In this document: in pieces, positions 16,810-25,035 of the stretch
Layout of the letters: each line of letters opens with the position of its first letter
Position numbering within the stretch: the stretch's first letter is position 1
Assembly: GCF_006716355.1 (NCBI RefSeq)
Contig: NZ_VFOW01000001.1
Coordinates: forward strand, 5,394,001-5,458,000
Reading direction: 5' to 3'
Length of the DNA stretch: 64,000 nt
Origin: Stackebrandtia endophytica
GTDB lineage: Bacteria; Actinomycetota; Actinomycetes; Mycobacteriales; Micromonosporaceae
Program-made: the position numbers and the translations under genes
The notes under the pieces: model-generated
The model's database searches: none
Seen by the model: only the letters and a program-made list of their open reading frames with translations
What the model was told of the DNA's origin: nothing

Positions 16810-17292
16810 TTGTCTGTGCCACTTGATTCATCTGTGCCACTTGATTCAACCGCGCCACGTGATTCAACAGCGGAATCTGAAAACGTCACCTCACCCACGT
16901 TCACGGTGCAGCTCAACCACACCATCGTCGGGTGCCACGATAAGCAGGCCACCGCCGAATTCTGGGCGGACATCCTGGGCTTGCGATTCGGAAAGCCGTT
17001 TTCGGTGTTTCAGCCGTTGGAAGCCGACAACGGGATCGGTCTGGACTTGGCCAACGTCCCGGAGGGCGCTGAGATCGCGCCACAGCACTACGCATTCCTG
17101 GTGTCGGAGGAACAGTTCGACATCGGGTTCGGGAAGATTCAGCAGTACGGATTGACCTACTGGCCGGATCCTCGGCAAAGTCGCGAGAACGAGATCAACC
17201 ACAATGACGGTGGCCGGGGAGTCTACTTTTTGGACCCCAACGGTCACTTCATGGAGATGATCACCGTCCCGTACGGCGGCTGGCCAAGCTGA
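16810..17292 (+). CDS. VOC-family (glyoxalase/dioxygenase-fold) protein with a repeat-encoded N-terminus
   Basis: 160 residues. From about residue 35 it is a single VOC domain (LNHTIVGCHDKQATAEFWAD, then GVYFLDPNGHFMEMITVPYG, with the closing His/Glu metal-site region). VOC enzymes include lyases, extradiol dioxygenases and resistance proteins; the role here is unknown. The start is TTG at 16810 with AAGGAG 9 nt upstream. The first 20 residues come from a three-unit 18-bp DNA repeat giving SVPLDS-SVPLDS-TAPRDS, which is not part of the fold and probably arose by slippage. Confidence 0.8.
   Translation: MSVPLDSSVPLDSTAPRDSTAESENVTSPTFTVQLNHTIVGCHDKQATAEFWADILGLRFGKPFSVFQPLEADNGIGLDLANVPEGAEIAPQHYAFLVSEEQFDIGFGKIQQYGLTYWPDPRQSRENEINHNDGGRGVYFLDPNGHFMEMITVPYGGWPS
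16813..16866 (+). repeat. three 18-bp tandem repeats inside the VOC gene
   Basis: Two exact copies of TCTGTGCCACTTGATTCA (16813-16830 and 16831-16848) and a third diverged copy (16849-16866) encode the N-terminus. The unit shares TCTGTGCC and TTGATT with the 14-bp array at 2274-2315. Confidence 0.9.
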
Positions 17293-17506
17293 GCCCCATC
17301 CCCCGGAGGTCGATATTCGGGCTCCGGGGGCCACTTCCGGTGCGGCCATGGGGTTGCGGTTCCGTCATCGTGGTGACGTCAAGGTCGACGATCGGAATCT
17401 CGAAGCACGTTCCCACGTGGAATACCATCGTCTGACCGGACACCTCGGCTGAGCATCCTCCGTCGTTTCGGTGTCCCCGATCGGAATTGGAGGAAGGGCT
17501 CGGGTC

Positions 17507-17887
17507 ATGGAGGTCATGAGGTCCACACTGGGCATTGTTCTCGGTGGCGCGCTCGGCGTCTCGCTGGGAGCCTGTGGAGTCTCCGGATCCGTCGACTGTG
17601 AAGCCGTCTCGATGGAGATGGCCGGGTTGTCCGACAACCTGGGGCAGGACGGGGCGGCTGGTGAGGAATTCGAACGAGACCTGGCGGCCTTTCGTGAGAC
17701 CGGCAAAGCGGCCGGTGACACCGATCTGGAACATGCGATTGCCGACTACGCCGACGTCGCCGCGGAGTTGCACGTCGAACTGATCGCCGCCGTCGAACGC
17801 TCCGATACCGAGGTGGGCCCGGGTTTCGATCCGACCGAGATCGTCGGTCTTGCCGATAATGTCGAGAAAGCCTGTCGCGAGATCTGA
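17507..17887 (+). CDS. small predicted lipoprotein
   Basis: 126 residues. A short N-terminal hydrophobic segment ends in the lipobox SLGAC (Cys23), so the protein should be lipid-anchored on the outer face of the membrane. The mature part is acidic and helical (EEFERDLAAFRETGKAAGDT), with two further Cys that could pair (CEAVS and KACREI). No family is recognised. The start at 17507 has GGAGGAAGG upstream; ATG at 17516 is too close to its ribosome site. Confidence 0.7.
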   Translation: MEVMRSTLGIVLGGALGVSLGACGVSGSVDCEAVSMEMAGLSDNLGQDGAAGEEFERDLAAFRETGKAAGDTDLEHAIADYADVAAELHVELIAAVERSDTEVGPGFDPTEIVGLADNVEKACREI

Positions 17888-18071
17888 TCCGGCCGCTGAG
17901 CGCACGCTCACTGGATCGATCGTCCGTACCAAGGCATCGTCGAAGAGTGCGCACTCGTCGGGGTCCGGTCCGGGGAGCCGTTCGACGGTTGTACTCGCCG
18001 TCGCGTGTGACGTATCGTCACGTGGGCCCACGCCGAATTCTGTGGCACACACACCTCGATGAAGGAGCACC

Positions 18072-18578
18072 ATGTCAGCCGTCGGAGACAACGTGCCCGA
18101 CACCATCCGACGTGGCGGGCTCATGCTCCAGCTGATCGCAGCGGTCATCGTCGTCGATTTCGTGGCCGGATTGATTGCGGCCGCGATCATCGCCGATCGC
18201 GCCACGCAGATGTTGGGCGCCGAGGGGGCGTCGGTGGCGGACTTCATGGGTGCCTCGATGTTCCTGCAACTCGCGTTCGGGGTCGCGCTCTTCGTCCTGA
18301 GCCGCAAACTGATTCCCGGCAGCAACAACATTCGGATCAGCGGGATCATCCTGGCCGCATTGACGCTGGTGGGTGGCGGTATCGCGCTGCTGTCCATGTT
18401 CGACGCCGCCCAGTCGTACGAGGCGATCACCAGATTCACCGGTATCGACATCATGCCGGGTTGGGTGCTGCCGGTGGCGGTGGTGCTGGCGTTGGCGCAG
18501 ATGGTGGCGGCGGCCTTGGCCATCGTGAATCTCCTCAACCCGAAGTCCACGGCGTTCAGCACCGGCGATACCGCCTGA
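18072..18578 (+). CDS. four-helix integral membrane protein of unknown function
   Basis: 168 residues with four hydrophobic segments at about 18-40, 60-80, 92-115 and 132-152, and short loops. GGAG lies 5 nt before the ATG. It lacks any motif I can assign. It lies between a lipoprotein gene and a small soluble-protein gene, each separated by over 180 nt, so it is probably transcribed alone. Confidence 0.7.
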   Translation: MSAVGDNVPDTIRRGGLMLQLIAAVIVVDFVAGLIAAAIIADRATQMLGAEGASVADFMGASMFLQLAFGVALFVLSRKLIPGSNNIRISGIILAALTLVGGGIALLSMFDAAQSYEAITRFTGIDIMPGWVLPVAVVLALAQMVAAALAIVNLLNPKSTAFSTGDTA

Positions 18579-18933
18579 TCCGGTTGACGGCTGGCTCGGT
18601 TCGGCCGGGTGACGATGTCGGATCGGTTCAGGGTGACGGCCCGGACCCGATGCGAATCACATGGCCACCGCGCCGGAGGATTTCGCGAAACGCGGCGTAA
18701 CAAGTGGACAACGGAAGCCGAAGCGGTATCAGATATCAGACACATATCTGTCGTCATGGTTACGGATTGCCGAGACTCGCACCCGTAGCGTTAAGTCGGT
18801 AACCCCCGGTTGGCGGCCGGTGGCCCGCTTCACTTCGCGGCAAAGCGGACCACCGGTCGTCTCAAACAACCCGGTCGGATGGTGTCAATGGCGGATGGGC
18901 CTGGCCGATCACAACGACGATTCAGGTGACGTG
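18579..18933. other. 355-nt intergenic region with two inverted repeats
   Basis: It has no convincing gene. It holds the operator-like repeat at 18730-18750 and an imperfect hairpin at 18817-18856 (CCGGTGG..CCGCTT pairing with AAGCGG..CCACCGG around a 12-nt loop). The hairpin could be a terminator or leader structure. Confidence 0.5.
18730..18750. promoter_or_regulatory. operator-like inverted repeat CAGATAT-N7-ATATCTG
   Basis: Perfect 7-bp arms (18730-18736 and 18744-18750) lie in AT-rich DNA 184 nt before the gene at 18934. An overlapping partial copy (TATCAGATATCAGA) adjoins it. The size suits a dimeric regulator. Confidence 0.4.
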
Positions 18934-19404
18934 ATGGAGTACCGGATCAATTTCGACAGCCAGACCGACATCGCCGATCTGGCCGGTTGTCTGCGAGCCC
19001 GCTTCGAGGTGGAGGAGTCGCTCATCTATGTCGGCGCGCCGGTGGGCCTGGGAGACTACCCGGGGCCGGCACCGATGGTGGTGATCTCGCCGGCGCGTGA
19101 CGGTGAACGATACGGATGCCAGTTGCAGGCGGGGCCGCGATTGGCCGAACAGGTCGACGGTATCGCGGTCTCCGAACTGGCCGGCCTGCTGTGTGTCGAC
19201 GCGGCGACTAGTGCGCTCGTTCCCGGTGGACGCACCGGATGGAGACTGGTCACATCGGACGGGCACGTCACCGAAGTGATCATCGACGAGGAACTGTTGG
19301 ATCAGGAGGGCTTCGTGATCGTCGCCGCGTTGCGAGCGATTCCCCTGATGCCCGAGGTTCCGGTACGGTCCGGCGACTGGCATCGTGAACGGTTCAACGG
19401 TTGA
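18934..19404 (+). CDS. hypothetical small acidic protein
   Basis: 156 residues, soluble and acidic (ESLIYVGAPVGLGDYPGPAP; VTEVIIDEELLDQEGFVIVA), with a mixed alpha/beta pattern. No family is recognised; the size and single-domain look resemble immunity-type proteins, but no toxin gene is adjacent. ATG at 18934 has AGGTG 6 nt upstream, and a GTG lies one codon earlier. It converges on moaA with only 3 nt between stops. Confidence 0.6.
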   Translation: MEYRINFDSQTDIADLAGCLRARFEVEESLIYVGAPVGLGDYPGPAPMVVISPARDGERYGCQLQAGPRLAEQVDGIAVSELAGLLCVDAATSALVPGGRTGWRLVTSDGHVTEVIIDEELLDQEGFVIVAALRAIPLMPEVPVRSGDWHRERFNG

Positions 19405-19407
19405 CCG

Positions 19408-20445
19408 TCACCCGCCGCGGGTGTGCATCTCCAGATGCGGGTCGCGGCGCAGACTGTCCACACTGACGAATATCTCCCGATGGCGACTGCCCAACCGTTC
19501 GACGGCACCTTGATCGTTGCGGTCCGCCCATTGTCGTCTCACCAACGTGGTCAACCGTTCGTGTCCGACACCTGCCCGCAACGGCCCGCGCAGGTCGGTA
19601 CCGGTGCGGGCGTACAGGCACCGCAGCAGCATGCCGTCGGCGGTCAATCGGCTGCGGTCACAGCTTCCGCAGAACGGTGTCGTGGTGGAGGAGATGATGC
19701 CGAACACCGTCCCATCGGAGAGCCGAAACCGGTCGGCCGGGGCCGCGTCGGTTTTGGCCATCTGGTGGATGTCGCCGTAGTGCGCGGATAGGTCGGCCAG
19801 GATCTGGTCGCGGGAGTAGACCTGAGCGGCGGACCAGCCGGTGGCGCCACCGACGTCCATGTACTCGATGAATCGGACCTCGGCGTTTCTGGATCGACCG
19901 AACTCGATCAGGGGGACCAGTTCGTCATGGTTGAAGCCTCGCATCACGACGGTGTCGATTTTGAGGCGACCGAACTCGTCCACTGCCGCGTCGATGCCGC
20001 GCAGGGAGTCGGCGTGGGAGCCGCGCCGCGACAGTCGACGAAACCGTTCGGAGTCGAGTGTGTCCAAACTGACCGTGATCCGGTTCAGGCCGGCCCGCTG
20101 TAGGGCACCGGCGTGCCGGGGCAGCAGCACGCCGTTGGTGGTCAGCGCGATGTCGGGGATCCTGAGTTCGGATGTCAGACGAGCCACCAGATCGGACAGC
20201 CCCGGACGTAGCAACGGTTCCCCACCCGTCAACCGGATCCGATCGACGCCGAGGCCGGTGAAGACCCGCGCCAACGCGACCAGTTCGTCGAACGACAGGA
20301 TGTCTGATTTGGATAGCCAGGCGTATTCGTCCTCCGGCATGCAGTACTGACACCGCAGGTTGCAGCGGTCGGTCACCGAGATTCGCAGTGAACCGAGCGG
20401 GCGCCCCAGCCGGTCGGTGACCGGGGATGTTGCTGACTGGTTCAA
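19408..20445 (-). CDS. moaA: GTP 3',8-cyclase MoaA
   Basis: This radical-SAM enzyme catalyses the first step of molybdenum-cofactor synthesis, converting GTP to 3',8-cyclo-GTP. The 345-residue chain has the radical-SAM cluster CNLRCQYC (Cys28, 32, 35), LTGGEPLLR, the C-terminal 4Fe-4S motif CGSCDRSRLT with a third Cys in LLRCLY, and the C-terminal Gly-Gly needed for activity. The TTG start at 20445 has AGGAG 5 nt upstream; the frame stays open much further but without a start signal or homology. No other moa genes are near, so the pathway is dispersed. Confidence 0.95.
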   Translation of the reverse strand: MNQSATSPVTDRLGRPLGSLRISVTDRCNLRCQYCMPEDEYAWLSKSDILSFDELVALARVFTGLGVDRIRLTGGEPLLRPGLSDLVARLTSELRIPDIALTTNGVLLPRHAGALQRAGLNRITVSLDTLDSERFRRLSRRGSHADSLRGIDAAVDEFGRLKIDTVVMRGFNHDELVPLIEFGRSRNAEVRFIEYMDVGGATGWSAAQVYSRDQILADLSAHYGDIHQMAKTDAAPADRFRLSDGTVFGIISSTTTPFCGSCDRSRLTADGMLLRCLYARTGTDLRGPLRAGVGHERLTTLVRRQWADRNDQGAVERLGSRHREIFVSVDSLRRDPHLEMHTRGG

Positions 20446-20507
20446 GACGACTCCTGGTCGTGTCGTGGCGCCGGTTGCCGTCTGTCCGTTCAGACGTTGT
20501 CCCGAGG

Positions 20508-21044
20508 CTACCTCGGTTCCCAGGTCAGTCGGATGTTGTGATCGCGCATCAGCCAGCCGGAAAGGTCGTAGCCGTGCCGGGCGAGGCCGTCGGTGGCGTG
20601 AAAGACGTCGTGCAGAGCTTGTTCGGCGGTGCCCTGATCGAGATATCCGGCACGGATCGCGGCCACGTACTCGTCCTGATCGACCACTGTGGCGCGTTCG
20701 CCGGTCCAGACGCGTATGTCGAGGTAGTGATCGGTCATGTGAAACCTGCTGCCGTCGGTGGTGATCGACGCGATGTCGATGTAGTAGTCCTCGATGTCGG
20801 TCACGCCGGGGCGCGGGATCCACGAGATGACCCGAAGCCCCAGCTTCGGCAGCAGCCATACCTGCTGGCCGATGGCGCGGGATGCCGCCCGATGAAACAT
20901 GCGCCTGCCGTAGAGGCCGAAGTGGGTGACCTCGCAGGCGTCGAGGCGGCGGACGGTGCCTTCGCGGTTGCGCATGGTGCCGGTGTCGCCATCCCAGGTT
21001 TCATGGTGCGGTGGGTGAATCGACGACGGGCCGGGTTCCTGCAT
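20508..21044 (-). CDS. DUF402 protein (putative nucleoside di/triphosphate phosphatase)
   Basis: 178 residues with the DUF402/FomD-like barrel: DYYIDIASITTDGSRFHMTD and YLDIRVWTGERATVVDQDEY supply the acidic metal-binding residues of that family, some members of which hydrolyse nucleotide phosphates. The end has the helical tail LARHGYDLSGWLMRDHNIRL. AAAGG precedes the ATG by 8 nt. It lies just upstream of moaA on the same strand and is divergent from the TetR gene. The physiological substrate is unknown. Confidence 0.8.
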   Translation of the reverse strand: MQEPGPSSIHPPHHETWDGDTGTMRNREGTVRRLDACEVTHFGLYGRRMFHRAASRAIGQQVWLLPKLGLRVISWIPRPGVTDIEDYYIDIASITTDGSRFHMTDHYLDIRVWTGERATVVDQDEYVAAIRAGYLDQGTAEQALHDVFHATDGLARHGYDLSGWLMRDHNIRLTWEPR

Positions 21045-21232
21045 TGACGGTGCCTTTCGAACGGGTGGCGGGAATTCGCGGTCGGCCCGATGCGCACGTC
21101 CGGCGCGTATATCGAGCGCGTGCTCGCGGCCGACGACTTGGCGATCATATGTGCCCGAGGTGACGGTCCGATGGATGCCGGGTCACACCGTGATCTGATC
21201 TTTTGGGATTGCCAGCTTGGCCGTGCTAAGTT

Positions 21233-21248
21233 TTGCTCATGCAAGCAA
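21233..21248. promoter_or_regulatory. inverted repeat across the TetR start codon
   Basis: TTGCT (21233-21237), 6-bp spacer, AGCAA (21244-21248), with two more GCAAGCAA-type half sites up to about 21268. Its place over the start suggests autoregulation by the TetR protein. Confidence 0.35.
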
Positions 21249-21868
21249 GCAATAGCTCAGGCAAGCAAACCGTGACTGAGCGTGCGAGGCGAGCTCAGGT
21301 GGTGGCGGCGGCGATCGAGACGATCGCCGAGGAGGGGTACCCGCGTGCCTCGTTCAGTCGCATCGCGCGGCGAGCCGGGCTCAGCAGCACCGGGTTGATC
21401 TCCTATCACTTCGCCGGTAAGGCCGACCTCATGTCGGAGGTGACCCAGGACATCCTGGGTCGCTTCGCCGAGCATGTGCTCGCCCAGTCCGACGACGGTT
21501 CACCGGCGGGCGAGCTACGTACGTTCATCAGGGCCAATCTGGAGTTCATGTCCGCACATCGACTGGACATGCTCGCACTGGCGCGGATCCAGGCCCATCA
21601 GCCGATAGCCGGTCAAGCCGAGGTGGACGGAGAACCTCCGGTGACCGTGGTGGCGCAGGACCAGCGGCGACTCGCCGAGGTGCTGCGTCGAGGCCAGGAC
21701 ACCGGACAATTCCGGCCGTTCGATCCGCAGGTGGTCGCCGGATTCATTCTGGCCCTTCGTAACCACGTCATCGAACAATCCGCCGACCCCGCGGCCGACA
21801 TGACCGCGATCGGCACCGAACTCGAGTCGACCGTGTCAGCGATGATCACGATTACAGGAGAGAGATGA
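21239..21868 (+). CDS. TetR-family transcriptional regulator
   Basis: 209 residues. The N-terminal TetR helix-turn-helix is clear (VVAAAIETIAEEGYPRASFS, IARRAGLSSTGLISYHFAGK). The C-terminal helical ligand domain has no recognisable specificity. It overlaps the carboxylesterase start by 4 nt (ATGA at 21865), so it most likely controls its own operon in response to an ester or related compound. ATG at 21239 was chosen; the ribosome site is poor. GCAA-rich repeats lie over the start. Confidence 0.88.
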   Translation: MQASNSSGKQTVTERARRAQVVAAAIETIAEEGYPRASFSRIARRAGLSSTGLISYHFAGKADLMSEVTQDILGRFAEHVLAQSDDGSPAGELRTFIRANLEFMSAHRLDMLALARIQAHQPIAGQAEVDGEPPVTVVAQDQRRLAEVLRRGQDTGQFRPFDPQVVAGFILALRNHVIEQSADPAADMTAIGTELESTVSAMITITGER

Positions 21869-23460
21869 GCCGAAAACTTGCCATGGCGGCCGTACTGACC
21901 TTGGCGGTCGCGGCTTCGTGTGGGACCGCCTCATCGGAGGAGAACACCATGACGGCCGACGTCGTCACGATAGACACCGGACAGGTCCGTGGCACCGTGG
22001 CCGACGACCATCGCCTGTTCCAGGGTATTCCCTACGCGGCCTCCACTGCGGGCGAGAACCGTTGGCTGCCACCGCAACCGGCCGCGTCCTGGGAGGGGGT
22101 GCGCGACGCGACTCGACCGGGTAGTCCCTGTCCCCAGGTCGGCGGCGAATACGGTGGGGACGACAGCTTCGATGAGGACTGCCTGTTCCTCAACGTGACC
22201 ACACCACCGGAGAGCACCGGCGACAAGCCGGTGGTCATCTGGATCCACGGCAACGGTTCGATCGGTTCGGGTGACGTGTTCAGCGCCGATCGAATGGCCG
22301 CCCAAGGCGATGTCATCGTCGTCACCGTCAACTACCGCATGGGGGTCTTCGGCGCCTTCGCGCACCCCGAACTCGCCGACTCGGGCACCCTCGGCCTCCA
22401 GGACCAACGCGCCGCGATGCAGTGGGTTCAGCGCAATGCGGCCGCCTTCGGCGGCGACCCCGACAACGTGACACTCTTCGGCGTTTCGTTCGGTGCCACC
22501 GCGATCTCGGGACATCTGATCGCCACCGAATCGCAGGGGCTGTTCCAGCGAGCGATCATGCACAGTGGATTTTCGGTCATGGACGCTCCCGACGGTGCGC
22601 TGTACGAGGACCTGGGCGCCATGGACACCTTCGGTTGGACCGTCGACGCCGAACAACGGGCGATGGGCGAGGCCATCGCCGCGGAACTGGGTTGCGTGGG
22701 CGATTCCGACACGGTGTTGGAGTGCCTTCGCGCAAAGACGGCCGAGGAACTGCTGAGCTACCCGGCCATCATGAACATCTTCCAGTCCTATTCCCACGGT
22801 TCGGCCGAGCTTCCGCAACCACCCGCGGACGCACTGGCCGCAGGTGACTTCGCCGAGGTTCCGGTGTTGGCCGGTAGCACTTTGGACGAACATCGGACGT
22901 TTGTGGCGATCCGCATCCTGACCGGGGCGCCGATCGAGGACGACCGGTATGACGCCGTACTGGCTCAGGCGTTCGGTGACGACGCCGCCGTGGTCGCCCA
23001 GCAGTATCCGTTGGCCGACTACGCCAACGCGAACGAAGCCTTCGCCCAGGTCATGACCGACCGAATGTGGGCGCAGGCGATCATGCGGCAGAACGAACTG
23101 TTGGCGGCGAAGAACCCCGTCTACTTCTACGAGTTCGCCGACCGCAATCCGCCCGCGGAGTTCCCGTTCCCGCCGCAGCTGGAACCCGGTGCCTACCACA
23201 ACGCCGACATCAGTTATCTGCTGCGCGCCCCGGAGTTCGAGGCCGAACTGAGCCCCGAGCAGCTGGAACTGTCGGACGCCATGATCGGTTACTGGAGTCG
23301 GTTCGCCTGGACCGGTGACCCCAACGGTGACGGCGCCGTGGAGTGGCCGATGTTCGGCGACTCCGGGTACGTCCAGTCTCTGGCTCCGGGTGAAGGCGGT
23401 ATCGGCCAGGTCGACTTCCGCTCCGAGCACCTGTTGGACTTCTGGGAGTCGCTCGGCTGA
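21865..23460 (+). CDS. exported carboxylesterase type B (alpha/beta hydrolase)
   Basis: 531 residues. A signal peptide with lipobox-like AASC (Cys19) is followed by the carboxylesterase/cholinesterase fold: GVRFQGIPYA-type start (LFQGIPYAAS), EDCLFLNV, nucleophile elbow GVSFGATA, acidic residue in STLDEHRTF and His in GAYHNADISYLL. It should cleave carboxylic esters outside the membrane. Two hallmarks differ from typical members: the elbow is usually GESAG, and the oxyanion HGGG is HGNG. It is coupled to the TetR gene upstream. The alpha/beta hydrolase gene follows after 20 nt. Confidence 0.88.
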   Translation: MSRKLAMAAVLTLAVAASCGTASSEENTMTADVVTIDTGQVRGTVADDHRLFQGIPYAASTAGENRWLPPQPAASWEGVRDATRPGSPCPQVGGEYGGDDSFDEDCLFLNVTTPPESTGDKPVVIWIHGNGSIGSGDVFSADRMAAQGDVIVVTVNYRMGVFGAFAHPELADSGTLGLQDQRAAMQWVQRNAAAFGGDPDNVTLFGVSFGATAISGHLIATESQGLFQRAIMHSGFSVMDAPDGALYEDLGAMDTFGWTVDAEQRAMGEAIAAELGCVGDSDTVLECLRAKTAEELLSYPAIMNIFQSYSHGSAELPQPPADALAAGDFAEVPVLAGSTLDEHRTFVAIRILTGAPIEDDRYDAVLAQAFGDDAAVVAQQYPLADYANANEAFAQVMTDRMWAQAIMRQNELLAAKNPVYFYEFADRNPPAEFPFPPQLEPGAYHNADISYLLRAPEFEAELSPEQLELSDAMIGYWSRFAWTGDPNGDGAVEWPMFGDSGYVQSLAPGEGGIGQVDFRSEHLLDFWESLG

Positions 23461-23480
23461 CCGGGAAGGAGGGGTCGACC

Positions 23481-24350
23481 GTGATCGATTACGGTATGTC
23501 GATGCCGTACCTGACCACGACCGACAATGCTCGACTGTGGACGAGTGTTCACGGTGACCCCTCCGACTCCGCGATCCTGCTCTGTCACGGTGGTCCGGGA
23601 CTGTGGGACTATCTGTCCCCGTTGGCGGATCTGCTGCCACCGGATCGCTACGTCGTCCGGTTCGACCAACGAGGGTGCGGACGGTCCGAAGGTCCCGCGG
23701 ACTACCGCCTCGACCGGGCCCTCGATGACATGGAGGAGATCCGTCGACACCACGGTGTGCGACGGTGGACGGTCCTCGGCCACTCCTATGGGGCGTCGTT
23801 GGCGTTGGCGTACAGCTGGCGACACCCCGATCGGGTCGCATCGCTGATCTACCTCAACGGTGTGGGGGTCGCCGCCGACTGGCGAACCAGGTTCCACGCC
23901 GAGGCCGACCGCCGACGCACTCCCGCACAGGGGGAGCGATTGCGGTATCTGAAAGAGCTGCCCGATCGGTCCGAAGCCGAGGAGGTCGAGTTGAGGACGC
24001 TGATATGGTCTGCCGACTACGCCGACCGGGATCGCGCCTTCGACTGGGCGCGTGAAGACGCCCAGGCGCCCTGGCCGATCAACTACTCGGCCAATCGGGA
24101 ACTGACCCGCGCGACCGATTGGCCCGCCGATGAGGCCTTGGCCCGCACGGCACGGCTGGATCTTCCGGCGTTGTTCCTGCACGGTGCGCAGGATCCACGT
24201 CCCGCCGACAGTGCTCAACGACTGGCCGAGGCATTGCCGGGCGCCCGGTGGAGACTGATCGAGGATGCCGGGCACTCGCCGTGGCGGGAGCGGCCGCATG
24301 AGGTGGCCGATGTGCTCGGTGAGTTCTTGGCGAACCCGATAACCCGGTGA
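23481..24350 (+). CDS. alpha/beta hydrolase (proline iminopeptidase-like)
   Basis: 289 residues with oxyanion motif HGGPG, FDQRGCGRSEG, nucleophile elbow GHSYG, acid in HGAQDPR and a terminal His in DAGHSPW, as in the S33 peptidase/iminopeptidase group. It would act in the cytoplasm on small peptides or esters. The GTG start has AAGGAGG 8 nt upstream and lies 20 nt after the esterase stop, so it is the third gene of the TetR operon. Its last 272 nt are covered antisense by the open frame of the DJ-1-like gene. Confidence 0.87.
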   Translation: MIDYGMSMPYLTTTDNARLWTSVHGDPSDSAILLCHGGPGLWDYLSPLADLLPPDRYVVRFDQRGCGRSEGPADYRLDRALDDMEEIRRHHGVRRWTVLGHSYGASLALAYSWRHPDRVASLIYLNGVGVAADWRTRFHAEADRRRTPAQGERLRYLKELPDRSEAEEVELRTLIWSADYADRDRAFDWAREDAQAPWPINYSANRELTRATDWPADEALARTARLDLPALFLHGAQDPRPADSAQRLAEALPGARWRLIEDAGHSPWRERPHEVADVLGEFLANPITR

Positions 24351-24930
24351 CGCCGTCCGACCCGGATGCGAACTGTTCCACCATGGCCTCACAGAATGCG
24401 GGAAGGTCCTTGGGACTACGGCTGGTGACGAGTCCGCCGTCTACCACGACTTCCCGGTCGACCCATTCGGCTCCGGCGTTTCGCAGATCGGTCTTCAGGC
24501 TCGGATAGGACGTCAAGGTGCGGCCGCGCACCACGTCGGCTTCGATCATGGTCCAGGACGCGTGGCAGATCGCGGCGACCGGTTTCCCCTCGGTGAAGAA
24601 CTCCTCGACGAACCGCACCGCCTGTTGATCGGTGCGCAGATGATCGGGATTGGCGACGCCACCGGGCAGGACGAGGGCGTCGTAATCGGACGCCGTCACC
24701 TGGGACACCTCCCGGTCGACGGGGAAGGTGTCGGCGCGATCGAGGTGCTGAAACGCCTGGATGGTTCCCCCGCTGGTGGAGACCAGTTCCGGTCGGCCGC
24801 CGGCCGCCGTCACCGCCTCCCAAGGTCGGGTCAGTTCTATCTGTTCGGTTCCCTCGGGCGCGGCCAGGAACGCGATCCGCTGTCCTTGCAGTCGATCCGA
24901 CACGATGGTTTCCCCCATACCGATGGTCAC
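24079..24930 (-). CDS. DJ-1/PfpI-family protein with an antisense-overlapping C-terminal extension
   Basis: The first 180 residues are a complete DJ-1/PfpI domain: QRIAFLAAPEGTEQIEL, DALVLPGGVANPD, and the nucleophile Cys in AAICHASW. Relatives act as stress-related hydrolases, chaperones or deglycase-like enzymes. After EAMVEQFA, where the family normally ends, the frame runs on for about 100 Pro/Arg/His-rich residues antisense to the hydrolase gene. That tail looks like non-coding sequence read through after loss of a stop. GTG at 24930 has AAGGG 7 nt upstream; ATG at 24918 is the alternative. Confidence 0.82.
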   Translation of the reverse strand: MTIGMGETIVSDRLQGQRIAFLAAPEGTEQIELTRPWEAVTAAGGRPELVSTSGGTIQAFQHLDRADTFPVDREVSQVTASDYDALVLPGGVANPDHLRTDQQAVRFVEEFFTEGKPVAAICHASWTMIEADVVRGRTLTSYPSLKTDLRNAGAEWVDREVVVDGGLVTSRSPKDLPAFCEAMVEQFASGSDGVTGLSGSPRTHRAHRPPHAAAPATASARHPRSVSTGRPAMPRPVVEHCRRDVDPAHRAGTTPEDPAVPCGPRPHRRANRSRGSVPDWPSS

Positions 24931-24974
24931 TTCTGAACCCTTGATGGCCGTGATCCGTCGGCTGTACCGGAGCA

Positions 24975-25014
24975 CGGTTCACGGAACGGACATTTCGCCC
25001 GTCACCGTGAACCG
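24975..25014 (-). terminator. hairpin after the TPR gene
   Basis: CGGTTCACGG (24975-24984) pairs perfectly with CCGTGAACCG (25005-25014), just past the TPR stop at 25036. Confidence 0.55.
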
Positions 25015-25035
25015 GCATCGTATGTGGCGGTGGGG

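Noticed and set aside
17261-18757. 498-codon minus-strand frame
   Set aside because: It covers three plus-strand genes that have ribosome sites, a lipobox and membrane segments; its own sequence is low-complexity.
20446-20859. 138-codon extension of moaA
   Set aside because: No homology, overlaps DUF402, and a TTG with a good ribosome site marks the real start.
21931-23841. 636-codon minus-strand frame
   Set aside because: Antisense to the clearly functional carboxylesterase; no domain, no start signal.
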